Shown here: positions 21,413-31,560 of the stretch, piece after piece
How positions within the stretch are numbered: the stretch's first letter is position 1
Layout: each line of letters opens with the position of its first letter
Origin: Engraulis encrasicolus
Lineage: Eukaryota > Chordata > Actinopteri > Clupeiformes > Engraulidae
Length of the DNA: 64,000 bases
Assembly (NCBI RefSeq): GCF_034702125.1
Contig: NC_085872.1
Span: 26,960,002 to 27,024,001 of the forward strand
Reading direction: 5' to 3'
The notes under the pieces: generated by a model
Database searches by the model: none
Seen by the model: the letters and a program-made list of their open reading frames with translations, nothing else
What the model was told of the DNA's origin: nothing
Translations under genes and position numbers: made by a program

Positions 21413-21795
21413 ATTTACATTTAAGCATTGCCACAATACTAGTGGCAGGAGTTTGTGCGCATTACTTACTGTGAATAATTGTATCACTGTCTCTTCTTCT
21501 CTCTCTCACCTCTCTCTCTTTCTTTTCCTATCGGACAGTATTAACATTTAAGCATTGCCACAATACTAGTGGCAGGAGTTTGTGTGCATTACTTATGGTG
21601 AATGAGTGTATCACTGTCCTTTCTCTCTCTGTTCTTCTCTCTCCTTTTTCTATCGGACAGTATTAACATTTAAGCATTGCCACAATACTAGTGGCAGGAG
21701 TTTGTGTGCATTACTCCCTGTGAATAATTGTACCACTGTCCTCTCTCTCTCTCCTCTTCTCTCTCGCTCTTCTCTCTCTCTCTTTTGGGACAGGA
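21413..21795 (+). repeat. Three tandem ~125-bp units in LTR family B
   Basis: Each unit starts near ACATTTAAGCATTGCCACAA, contains the small palindrome GCCACAATACTAGTGGC and ends in a long C/T tract. In the first two units the tract is followed by TATCGGACAG, in the third by TTGGGACAG. Starts of the shared AAGCATTGCC lie at about 21423, 21550 and 21672. Each end looks like a vertebrate 3' splice site (polypyrimidine plus CAG). They may act as LTR enhancer repeats or acceptors (inference). Confidence 0.7.
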
Positions 21796-22441
21796 GACCG
21801 ACCCCTCATCCCAGCGTGTGCTGTTGGCGTCCCAGGTGGTGGAATTCTGCACTTTCCTTTGCTGTGAGCACATGGGTGATTTGAGTTTGATTTTTCTATC
21901 TTAGCGTATTAATTGTGTGATTTAATTTATTTAATTTCTTCTTTGATTTATTTCTATGGTGTGATTTATTTTCTTCTTTTTGGAGTGTGTTTTGAGTTTC
22001 TGTCTTTTCTTTCGCCAACGTGTACCGTTTGGGGCGGGGCCTGCTCCGCTACTCCCCCCTACCGCTTAGCTCTCGTTATCACTCTCCACGGTCGTGGATC
22101 AGGCCCTAGGGCCCGTGGGCATTGGGGCAGTGTTGCCCGTGTACTGGGAGTGTGTGCGTGTGTATGCATGTGTGTGTGTGTGGGGGAAAAAGGGTCAACT
22201 GTGTTGTGGGGTTGTTATAGTGATGTACTGTGGACCTTTGTGTGAAATAAATATCCATTTTGTCGGGGAAGCATACTTCTCTTGCCTCTGAGTATCTGTG
22301 AACCAGTGTGCCTTACTTAAAGTGTATCTTCACTATTCTCCAAGTTAACTTAACTTTTGCTCTGGGGGGAATAGCCCTCAGGGCTGGCGTAGTCGGGTGT
22401 GGGCTTCAGCCCAAATTGTCAAAGTAGGCCTGCTACACTGT

Positions 22442-23715
22442 TAATTAAATTTAGCCTATTAACCAGCCACAGACTCATCCACCAATATGGTATATTGCCC
22501 TGTTATTTAAAACTATTACATTAAAATATTGGCTTGAGAATAATGTGCAAAATATTAACCAGCCACAGACTCACCCATTGATATTACAGAATCTGAACCA
22601 TCGCATCACGTGAATGGCTTTTCGATGTTTCTTGGCAAAAAAAAAACCTGCCTCGCCAAAGCCTGGCTAGATGTGCACTCCTAGCTACAGCTTGGTTTCA
22701 GGAAAAAAGATTTTACTCGTACCGAACATCCCGAAAAGGTAATATGAAACTAGTTTCCTTGTATTGCTAAAGGTCTGTGCACGCTAAGCAGATTCTATCA
22801 CATGTAATAATACAGGCTACATATTGAAATGTCAAACAAGTTGAAACAACTGTTTGCATTACAACTTAGTACCTGGGCCTGCAGTCTATTGTCGTGTTAG
22901 TTAAATTCATTACATTCATCCAAACAGAATGATGTGCAAAAATTTAACCAGCCCTCGACTCACCACTCCGGTATTACTGGATTAGAACCCTCATCTTGCA
23001 AAAAACATGCAAGGAAAGTTTATTCATTTGGCAATGGCAGGCAAGATTAACCATTTTCATTCTGCAAAACGAAAACCTTTAAAAAAAGGTCTTTAAAGTG
23101 TGTCAGAGTTTGTAACATAGACCCAGCCGTAGCTCACCAATTTTTTAAACGTTAAACGGGTATGCATCCCCACTCGTCCTCCCAAAATTGGATGAGCGTG
23201 GTTCTTCAAAAGGGCAGGTCGGCTGCTTGTCTCCCCCATGGAACAGGTCTTGTTACGGCTCTTCTCTCTCCGGGTCACAGAAAAGATCTGTTAGATTTTG
23301 GACGTTTCCAAAATTCTCTTCTCCAATGGAAATTGAAGGATGAATGCTCTGTGTTTTAGGTGACTCACTTGCAAAAATAAAATAAGTCTTGACTTCGTAA
23401 TTAAAAGGATTGATCTGGATACAATTTATTATAGAAAAAGTGAGATTACAAAAAGAGTATAAGAAGAAAAAAGAAGTAAAAGTAGAAGAAAAATAAAGGT
23501 TAAAAGGAAATGAAAAATGAGACAAAGTCTCGCAGCATCCTATCTCTGGCGAATGACAGGCAAAATCGACCGATAGCTGACTGCCATACAATCACAACAG
23601 GTGCTGCCAAGGGTTCCATCTCAACTGTCACATTCTCTCAACATTCTATTCTTAACGAACACCTGCACTACAATTCTAGAATTCTATTGTACAGCTCTTC
23701 AATGCAATGTCATAT
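22442..23715. repeat. Diverged local repeats, right copies; no gene
   Basis: Motifs TTAACCAGCC plus CGACTC or AGACTC, TGTTAGTTAAATTCATTA and AAAAAAGATTTTACTCGTACC recur here at about 22450, 22560, 22710, 22895 and 22945 and match 16.2-16.59 kb. They are remnants of an old tandem duplication. From 23093 to 23715 the sequence is AT-rich with no recognisable gene. Confidence 0.45.
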
Positions 23716-23719
23716 TGTC

Positions 23720-24050
23720 TAGCTGCTTGGCTCAGTGGCAAGGATGCTGGATTAGAGATATGGAGGTTGTGAATTCGAATCCCACTCTGACCCATGTTGA
23801 TTTTCAAATTATATCATATGCAGTGTAGAGGGGCTAACTAGCAGAGTTGGTGTGGAACGTTAGTAAACCTCCCTCCCAAAGCCTCATACAGTGTCAATGC
23901 TGTTGGGCCTAGAGTAGTCTCTTGGTCCAGCCGTATCGTACTGTGTCTCCCATTGCCAGTCCGTTGTAGTTGACGAGGTTGCAGGTTCCATCCCCGAGGG
24001 GAGTGAACAGGTGCAAGATGACCTCCGTCACACCAACTTCAAATAGCATG
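23720..24050 (+). repeat. tRNA-derived SINE
   Basis: An RNA polymerase III A box TGGCTCAGTGG (23728-23738) and a B box-like GAATTCGAATCCC (23771-23783) are about 35 nt apart, as in a tRNA-derived SINE head. A less similar second tRNA-like segment follows (about 23928-24020, GGTTGCAGGTTCCATCCCC). The cloverleaf is incomplete, so this is not a tRNA gene. Confidence 0.6.
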
Positions 24051-24457
24051 TATGATATTTAGTACAGTGATTCTCAAAGTATGGGCAGTACAGCAGGTGG
24101 GCCGCAGAGGACGGTCCTGGAAAAAATATCCTCAAATGTTGGTTAGATAATCACATGTTGTTTAGTGATCTTATGTCTTTTGTACGTCCAGAAACGTGAG
24201 AATACTTCCTTATTTGGTGTTTTTATGTGTTATGGAGTACTATTAGGCAGGATGTAGACTATGTTTAAACATTGTGTCATTATTTCAATCGAGGAGGTAA
24301 CATTTTACCGCAAATTACTGTATTTGACGCGAGATGTAGGCCTACAGTGTTACATTTTCTATCTGCCGTCGTGATACGGTGTATTTTCATGCATATGGTG
24401 TTGATGTATGTGTACAATGTATATTTGTAATAATTTTTCAGTCGTAATTTTATCATT

Positions 24458-25389
24458 ATTATTATTACCTTCGCCAGAAGGTTATGTTTTGCCCGCCGTG
24501 TATTTATTTGTGAATATGTCTGTTTGTACTTCGTCTAACTCAGTCAAAACTGAGCCGATTTTTATGAAATTTTGTGGGATGATTGGTCATGACCCAAGGA
24601 AGAATCGATTAGTTTTTGGGAGTGATTGGGTCAAAGGTCAAAGGTCAAAGTCAAATGTTTGTTTGTACTTCGTATAACTCAGACAGAACTGAGCCGATTT
24701 TTATGAAATTTAGTGGGATGATTGGTCATGACCCAAGGAACAATCGATTACTTTTTGGGAGTGATTGGGTCAAAGGTCAAAGGTCACGAAAAGGTCAAAA
24801 ACGTACATTGAGCCGAGTTTTATGAAATTTAGTGGCAAGATTGGTCATGACCCAAGGAACAATCGATTACTTTTTGGGAGTGATTGGGTCAAAGGTCAAA
24901 GGTCCAGCTCAAGGTCACGAAAAGGTCAAAAACGTAAATTGAGCCGATTTTTATGAAATTTAGTGGGATGATTGGTCATGACCCAAGGAACAATCGATTA
25001 CTTTTTGGGAGTGATTGGGTCAAAGGTCAAGGTCACGAAAAGGTCAAAACGTAAATTAAGCCGATTTTTATGACATTTAGTGGGATGATTGGTCATGACC
25101 CAAGGAACAACCGATTACTTTTTGGGAGTGATTGGGTCAAAGGTCAAGGTCACGAAAAGGTCAAAAACATTTTTCTTTGCCAAGCACTATATGCCAGAAG
25201 AACGTGTGCATGCTGAATTGAATAAGAGGTCAAGACTGGGCCAAAAATGTAATATTACGATATTCCGGTCCGATTTAAATGAAACTAACACCAAAATTTG
25301 GAGAATGTTATGCCCCACACTTTGAAGATGGCCAGAAAAAAATAAGTGGCGTAGGCGAAGGTTTGCGCTCTACCGAGTGCCCATTCTAG
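24458..25389 (+). mobile_element. Helitron/Helentron-like element with tandem-array core
   Basis: Starts with (ATT)n then ACCTTCGCC (24467-24475), mirrored by GGCGAAGGT at 25354-25362. The 3' end is a hairpin GCGCTC-tacc-GAGTGC (25365-25380) followed by CCATTCTAG before T, as in Helitron-type 3' termini. The core is about five units of ~115-140 bp carrying GAGCCGATTTTTATGAAATT. The direct repeat TTTATCATT flanks it (24449-24457 and 25390-25398), which is not expected for a Helitron, so the class is uncertain. No Rep/helicase is encoded. Confidence 0.5.
24635..25160 (+). promoter_or_regulatory. Array of AGGTCA nuclear-receptor half-sites
   Basis: Perfect DR1 sites AGGTCA-A-AGGTCA lie at 24635-24647 and 24774-24786, with an imperfect one at 24893-24905. 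DR0 or extended half-sites TCAAGGTCA occur near 25027 and 25143, plus many single AAGGTCA copies. DR1 is bound by HNF4, RXR heterodimers and COUP-TF; TCAAGGTCA by ERR and NR5A receptors. The motifs are seen directly; any regulatory activity is inference. Confidence 0.45.
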
Positions 25390-25633
25390 TTTATCATTTG
25401 TTTCCCTTTCAGAAAACCACACACACATGCATAGAAATTATTAATAACTGATTTATATTATATTACATTACATTATATTATATTAGGCCTATATTATATC
25501 ATATTACATTACATTACATTATATTATATTATATTATATTGTATTGTATTGTATTATATAGGGTGGGCCCCAGATTTTTTTCACATTTCAAAGTGGGCCT
25601 TGGTCTTCTGAAGTTTGAGAATGGCTGATATAG

Positions 25634-25735
25634 TATATCCCTGAAACGCGGAGCTCCAACACTTTCCAGATGGCTGAATTCAAGATGGCTGAATTGTTTG
25701 GACCATAAGTTCTGACTGGGTGGATGGATTTTCCC
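25634..25735 (+). repeat. Truncated 5' end of the Helentron-like family at 28.5 kb
   Basis: TATATCCCTGAAACGCG (25634-25650) matches the subterminal repeat of the element at 28452-29704 with one change. The following GATGGCTGAATTCAAGATGG ... CTGACTGGGTGGATGGATTTT is the reverse complement of that element's 140-bp repeat unit. Only the first ~100 bp remain. Confidence 0.65.
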
Positions 25736-26049
25736 CACATTTTTTAGCTTTGTTTTCACAATAGTATTTTTTTTTAAAATGTATGATATCAAAATTAAAA
25801 CTGCTCAGCTCTGCCCCAAATAAAGCTAGCCCGCTTCCAGCATTTTCTGCGAGAATGCAATCTAGATGCCTTTCATCTTCTTTAGCCAATTTACCATATT
25901 GTTAATCTCACAAATGTGTTCGTTTTATCTAAGCTTCATTTCTCTGGTTATTTCTAATCGTTCAAATAGGCCTATCTGTTTTGCGCACAATGCACTCGGC
26001 AGCTATGCCTCTCACTTTGTCCCAACTAGGCGCCTGATAAACCAGACTA
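25736..26049. other. AT-rich non-coding stretch
   Basis: No gene is recognised between the truncated Helentron-like fragment and the L1 3' end. Confidence 0.5.
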
Positions 26050-26550
26050 AATGTGAGATTATATGGGTTTTTTCATAACTGTTTATTGAATTTAAGCAAG
26101 AAACAACAACACTACATAACATTCCACCCACCCCCTCCCCCCATGCGCCCACTACAGACATTGAGAAATACACATTGAAACATAATAATAATAATAATAA
26201 TAGTAATAATAATAGAGTATAATACACATAAAGTAATAATAAAAGAAAATACAGACATGTAGTGAAAGCAAGCAAAACATAGAGCAAAAAAAAAAAAAGA
26301 TAAATAAATAATAAATACTGCAAACATAACATAACAGAGATTGGCTGGCTCCAAACTGGAAAAATATAATAGCAAAATATGCAAAATTGCGAAGTGCATC
26401 AAACGTTTTTTCTTCTATTTTCCACTCACCTGACGTGTAGGTATCAGCTAAACAGAAGTGTTTTTTTGGCGCATGAAGGCACTAATTTCTCCCCTTATAA
26501 GCAGGCATCCTAGGTCGTCTGGGAGAGTCTAAGAAGGGGGACCAAATTTT

Positions 26551-27389
26551 CTAAAAATATCCATCCCGTCCCTTAACAGCAGCCTGTAAGCGTTCGTGTG
26601 GGAGGGTATTAAAAATCTCCTTGTACCATAAGGTAACAGTTGGAGGGGACTCTTTTATCCACTTGTACAGAATGCACTTTCGGGTAATGAAAAGGAACTT
26701 TTCAAGAAGTGTATACCTAGATGCAGAGAGTTGGAATTCTGTAGAGGGGAGACCTACCAGGAAGACACAAGGGTCTTTCTTGATCTCAAATTGAAGTATC
26801 TCAGAAATTATTTTAGCAATATGAGTCCAAAAACGGGAGATACATTTGCATTCCCAGAAAGAGTGATAATAGGTTGCCCTTGAGAATGGCATTTAATACA
26901 AAGTGGGGAGAACGATTTATCCATTTTATGCAAAATAACAGGGGTGATATGAAGCCTATGGAGTATTTGGTATTGAGTCTCCTTATATCTGTTACATGTA
27001 GATATAGATCTAACTAACTCTATGGCCACCTTCCAGTCATCTTCTATGTACTCGCAGCCTAAATCTTGTTCCCATTTGTGAGCAATATTGGGGAGCTCAT
27101 AGACATCAGAGGAGGTAAGAGTGGAATAAAAGGCAGAAACAAAATGTTCAGGATTCTTACGTATAAAAAGGAACCTTTCTGGGTTGTTGAGAGGTAGACT
27201 CGTAAGGGGAGCGTTTGTCAGTGAGGAAGCAAATTGTCTAATTTGTAAATAACCAAACAAATTAGTCCTAGGGATGTCATATAATTCTTGTAGCTGCTGA
27301 AAAGACATTAAGTGAACTATCTCTGAATAAGTCTGCAAGTACATGGATACCCTTGTCTCGCCAAATGGAAAACACAGAGGGCCCAACAC
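26551..27389 (-). pseudogene. L1 ORF2 C-terminal region
   Basis: Two overlapping frames (27389-26808, then 26892-26551) give the downstream part of ORF2. Visible pieces include NLFGYLQIRQF, CNRYKETQYQILHRLHITP and, after a frameshift near 26880, YYHSFWECKCISRFWTHI, which is the region of the Cys-rich motif near the end of L1 ORF2 proteins. It is broken by at least one frameshift. A further frameshift separates it from the RT piece at 27546. Confidence 0.75.
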
Positions 27390-27545
27390 CAGCTGGAAAA
27401 TCAGGGTTTTGAGTAATGGGAGACAATGGAGATTTCATGTTCTTTCTTCCTAAAATCTTCGTTATATCACGCCAAACTCTGATATTACTGTAAATAATGG
27501 GATTGTGTTTAACCTCATGTTTTATGTTCGCAATATCACAGGTAG

Positions 27546-28450
27546 TTAGGCTCCAAGGACTATGTGGAGAGCAGGCCCAAGAATCGACACACGCCTCATT
27601 CGTAATGCATGTGTGTAGCCAAACCCAGAGATGTTGGGCATGGCAGGCCCAGTACAGTTATAGAAAATAAGATTGGGCACAGACAGACCACCCATGTGTG
27701 TGGGGAGTTGCAACAGTTTAAACCTTTGTCTTGGCTTTTTGCCTTGCCAAATGAACCTTGATATGGCCCTTTCAAGGTCCTTGTTGGCTTTCTTTGTAAG
27801 ATATATAGGAAGCATCTGTAAGGGATATAACAGGCGAGGAAGCACGTTCATTTTCACAAGACTAACTCGTCCAAACATGGATAAAGGCAAGCTATGCCAT
27901 CGTTCGAGATCTCTCTTGATAGCTGTACAAACTGGGGCAAAGTTAAGTCTCCACAGTTCCCTCAAATTTGGGCCAACCTTAACACCTAAATATTTGAAAC
28001 CAGAAACTGACCATCTAAAAGAAAAATCATCCAAAACATCTGCATTAGTCAGAATTCCAAGTGGCATGGCTTCGGACTTATCATAATTAATCTTATATCC
28101 TGAGATAGTGCTGAATTCGTTTAATATATTCATAATAGCAGGGATGGACGTTTCAGGAGATGTTACAAACAAAAGGATGCTGTCAGCATATAAGGCAATT
28201 TTATGCTCCCTAGACTCCAGCTCTATTCCCTTCACGTCAACATGGCACCTTATAAGTTCTGCTAAAGGCTCTAAAGCTAAAGCAAAAAACATTGGGCTAA
28301 GTGGGCAGCCTTGGCGCACGCCTCTAGCCACTGAAAAGGGTGCCGACCATAGACCATTTTTATGACAGCAGCAGTAGGAGAGTGGTATATTGTTCTGGTG
28401 CATTTAAGAAAATCCCCTTCCAAACCAAATCTCTGCATTATATCAAATAA
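27546..28450 (-). pseudogene. L1 ORF2 reverse transcriptase, palm and thumb
   Basis: Contains GVRQGCPLSPMFFALALEPLA and, at the catalytic site, YADSILLF where active L1 enzymes have YADD; the second Asp is Ser, so the enzyme would be dead. Downstream FKYLGVKVGP and the thumb region (FGRVSLVKMNVLPRLLYPLQMLPI) are well kept. The part nearest 28450 continues in another frame (FDIMQRFGLEGDFLKC). The Helentron-like insertion at 28452 separates it from the finger region. Confidence 0.85.
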
Positions 28451-28679
28451 ACTAGACTGCCTGTGCAGTCGCCTTCGACTGCTTAAGGTATATCCCCGAA
28501 ACGCGACGCTTCCAGTCCCCAATCATTCCTACCACTCCCGTCCACCTTTTCATGAACGTTTATGATAAATACAAAATATAAAATAAATATATTTAATATC
28601 TATACATAGATCAATGACGTGCAGAGGCTTAAAACCAAATGAAGGAAAAAATGGGGCAAATGGTAACACTGTCTTAATG

Positions 28680-29010
28680 GTTCACTATTACAGTGGATAT
28701 ACCACATTAGGTACAGTGTAATAACCAGTGTAACAATATTTAATACCACGTCATACCAGTGTGACACCATGTAAGTTACCAATTTTGTACTTATATCATA
28801 GGTTATTTGTGTGTAAGTGGTATTACATGGTATTGCATATTTGTACACTGGTATTACACTAGTATTACATGGTATTACATATTGTTACACTGGTTATTAC
28901 ACTGTACCTGGTATTGCCTATTTTTACACTGGTATTACACTAGTATTACATGGTATTAAATATTGTTACACTGGTTATTACACTGTAGGCCTACCTGATA
29001 TGGTAGATTC
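28680..29010. repeat. Palindromic GGTATTACA-type tandem repeat
   Basis: Many short units of TGGTATTACA, TGGTATTGCA and ACACTGGTATTACACTAG alternate, with a larger ~115-bp repeat at about 28845-28985. It lies within the Helentron-like element. Confidence 0.7.
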
Positions 29011-29037
29011 ACTGAAATGGTGAACCATTAAATTAAG

Positions 29038-29640
29038 GAGTTACCGGGCAAATCAATCCACCCAGTAAGAAGTTATGGGCCAAATAAAAATTCCACCATT
29101 TTGAAAGTGTTGACCTCCAAACTCGAATCAGTTCATGAACCTACCCTGCAGCATTCACACACCAAATCTGGGACAAATCCATCCACCCGGTCAGAAGTAA
29201 TGGGCCAAACAAAAATTCGGCCATCTTGAATTCGGCCATCTTGAAATTGTTGACCTCCAAACTCGAATCAGTTCATGAACCTACCCTAGAACATTCACAC
29301 ACCAAATCTGGGACAAATCCATCCACCCGGTCAGAAGTTATGGATCAAACAAACATTCGGCCATCTTGAATTCGGCCATCTTGAAAGTGTTAACCTCCAA
29401 ACTGTAATCAGTTCATGAACCCACCCTAGAGCATTCACACACCAAATCTGGGACAAATCCATCCACCCAGTCAGAAGTAATGGGCCAAACAAAAATTCGG
29501 CCATCTTGAATTCGGCCATCTTGAAATTGTTGACCTCCAAACTCGAATCAGTTCATGAACCTGCCCTAGAGCATTCACACACCAAATCTGGGACAAATCC
29601 AAACATCCGTTCAAAAGTTATCGCGTTAACACGAAAGACC
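29038..29640. repeat. ~140-bp minisatellite, four to five units
   Basis: Units carry ATCCACCCRGTCAGAAGT, TTCGGCCATCTTGAA (often doubled), GTTGACCTCCAAACTCGAAT and CACACCAAATCTGGGACAAA. The shared CACCC motif starts near 29059, 29184, 29324 and 29464, so the mature period is 140 bp. The first unit lacks one TTCGGCCATCTTGAA copy. Confidence 0.8.
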
Positions 29641-29704
29641 TTACGCGGCGGCGGTGCACGCAAAACCATTACATCCCCGACGCTCCGCGTTTCGGGGATA
29701 TAAT

Positions 29705-29825
29705 AACCCATTTCCACCCTGTCAAAGGCTTTCTCTGCATCAAGGGAGATGGCCAGAGATTTTATCTTCCTCTGAGATGTGTACTAAACAATATTCAATA
29801 ACCTTCTTACATTACTGAGAGAGTG
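29705..29825 (-). pseudogene. L1 RT finger fragment between two insertions
   Basis: On the minus strand the segment reads SNVRRLLNIV, a stop, then YTSQRKIKSLAISLDAEKAFDRVEMGY, which holds the first RT aspartate in SLDAEKAFDRVE. It joins upstream to GFIRGRH at 34332 and downstream to LFDIMQ at 28450. Confidence 0.8.
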
Positions 29826-29829
29826 CCCA

Positions 29830-31560
29830 GGTCAAAAAAATGTGTACTTAAGTGTACTTTAAATATATTTAATTTTCTGAAAGTATATTTTAAGTACACT
29901 CTACTTATCAAGTACAGTACTTAAGTATGGTATTTAAAAATATACTTATAGTTAAGTGTATTTTAAATATATTTTAAAATAATTTGTATTATTAAAGTTA
30001 TGTACTTAAATATAGTTTTATAAAATATACTGTTAGTGTATTGTACTTTAAATGTATTATATTTTAAGTGTATTTCAAGTATATTTGTATTTTAAAAGTA
30101 ATGTGCTAAAGTGTAGCATTATAAAGTATACTATTAGTGTATTATACTTTGAGTGTATTTTAAGTATCTTTGCATTTTAAAAGTTATGTACTTAAGTGTA
30201 GTATTATAAAGTACACTATTAATGTATTGTATTTAAATGTATTGTAAGTACATTTGTATTTTAAAAGTAATGTGCTAAAGTGTAGTATTGTCAAATATAC
30301 TATTAGTATATTGTATTTTAAGTCTAATTTAAGTACATTTGTATTTTAAAAGTAATGTGCTAAAGTGTAGCATTATACAGTATACTGTTAGTGTATTATA
30401 TTTTAAGTGTATTTTAAGTATCTTTGTATTTTAAAAGTTATGTCCTTAAGTGTAGTATTATAAAATACACTATTAGTGTATTGTATTTAAATGTATTGTT
30501 AGTACAATTGTATTTTAAAAGTCATGTACTTAAGTGTAGTGTTATGAAATACACTATTATTGTATTGTATTTAAATATATTTTAAGTACATTTGTATTTT
30601 AAAAGTAATGGGCTTAAGTGTGGTATTGTTAATTATACTAGTAGTATATTCAATTTTAAGTCTATTTAAAGTACATTTGTATTTTAAAAGTAATGTGTTA
30701 ACGTGTAGTATTATAAAATACACTATTAGTGTATTGTATTTAAATGTATTGTAAATACATTTGTATTTTTAAAGTAATGTGCTAAAGTGTGGTATTGTTA
30801 AATATACTATTAGTATATTCTATTTAAATGTATTTTAAGTACATTTGTATTTTAAAAGTAATGTGCTAAAGTGTATCATTATAAAGTATACTATTAGTGT
30901 ATTATATTTTAAGTGTATTTTAAGTATCTTTGTATTTTAAAAGTTATGTACTTAAATGTAGTATTATTAAAATACATATTAGTGTATTGTATTTAAATGT
31001 ATTGTAAGTACATTTGTATTTTTAAAGTAATGTGCTTAAGTGTGGTACTGTTAAATATACTTTTAGTATATTCAATTTTAAGTCTATTTTAAGTACATTT
31101 GTATTTTAAAAGTAATGTGTTAAAGTGTAGTATTATAAAATACACTATTAGTGTATTGTATTTAAATGTATAGTAAATACATTTGTATTTTTAAAGTAAT
31201 GTGCTAAAGTGTGGTATTGTTAAATATACTATTAGTATATTCTATTTAAAGTCTATTTTAAGTACATTTGTATTTTAAAAGTAATGTGCTAAAGTGTTTT
31301 ATTAAAAAATACACTATTAGTGTATTGTATTTAAATGTATTGTAAATACATTTGTATTTTTAAAGTAATGTGCTTAAGTGTGGTATTGTTAAATATACTA
31401 TTAGTATATTCTATTTTAAGTCTATTTTAAGTACATTTATATTTTAAAAGTAATGTGTTAAAGTGTAGTGTTATAAAATACACTATTAGTGTATTGTATT
31501 TAAATGTATTTTAAGTACATTTGTATTTTTAAAGTAATGTGCTAAAGATTGTTTTTAGAA
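29830..31560. repeat. ~84-bp AT-rich tandem array (about 20 units)
   Basis: Units alternate TTTGTATTTTAAAAGTAATG, TGCTAAAGTGTAGTATTATA, AATACACTATTAGTGTATTG and TATTTAAATGTATTTTAAG with drift. Spacing of the TTTGTATTTTAAAAG motif is about 82-88 bp. Confidence 0.8.

Larger units (their letters stand above)
16588..22437 (+). mobile_element. Solo LTR of family B, interrupted by a family-A element
   Basis: Termini are TGTGACAGG...GCTACA, with a perfect 4-bp target duplication CTGT at 16584-16587 and 22438-22441. Removing the nested element at 17176-21017 and its extra TTAG leaves an LTR of about 2.0 kb. A TATA-like TATTTAAG lies near 16657 and AATAAA at 22246-22251. A TGGCGTAGTC motif is at 22385-22394, 43 nt before the end. 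No internal coding sequence remains, so this is a solo LTR formed by LTR-LTR recombination. Confidence 0.82.
24065..25627. mobile_element. hAT-like non-autonomous element
   Basis: Left end CAGTGATTCTCAAAG and right end CTTCAGAAG...TTTGAGAATGGCTG are imperfect inverted repeats. Flanks are ATTTAGTA (24057-24064) and ATATAGTA (25628-25635), an 8-bp duplication with one mismatch, typical of hAT. No transposase is present. It contains a second element at 24458-25389 and an (ATTAT)n run at about 25445-25560. Confidence 0.65.
28452..29704 (-). mobile_element. Helentron-like non-autonomous element inside L1
   Basis: A perfect 17-bp subterminal inverted repeat TATATCCCCGAAACGCG lies at 28489-28505 and, inverted, at 29686-29702. 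Beyond the lower copy, on the minus strand, a perfect hairpin GACTGC-ACAG-GCAGTC (28455-28470) runs straight into CTAG followed by TTT. Subterminal repeats, a 3' hairpin, CTAG and insertion next to T runs are known features of Helentron-associated elements. The core is tandem arrays. No protein is encoded. Its insertion splits the L1 RT between GY and LFDIMQ. Confidence 0.6.

Noticed and set aside
21018..22437. Independent gene in the 21.0-22.4 kb region (ORFs up to 110 codons)
   Set aside because: The region is the right part of solo LTR B, as shown by the CTGT duplication; ORFs are chance frames.
23720..23790. tRNA gene candidate
   Set aside because: Pol III boxes present without a foldable cloverleaf; followed by SINE-like body.
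24530..25170. CRISPR-like direct repeats
   Set aside because: Repeat units are over 100 bp without unique spacers, and the host is a vertebrate; this is a tandem array in a mobile element.
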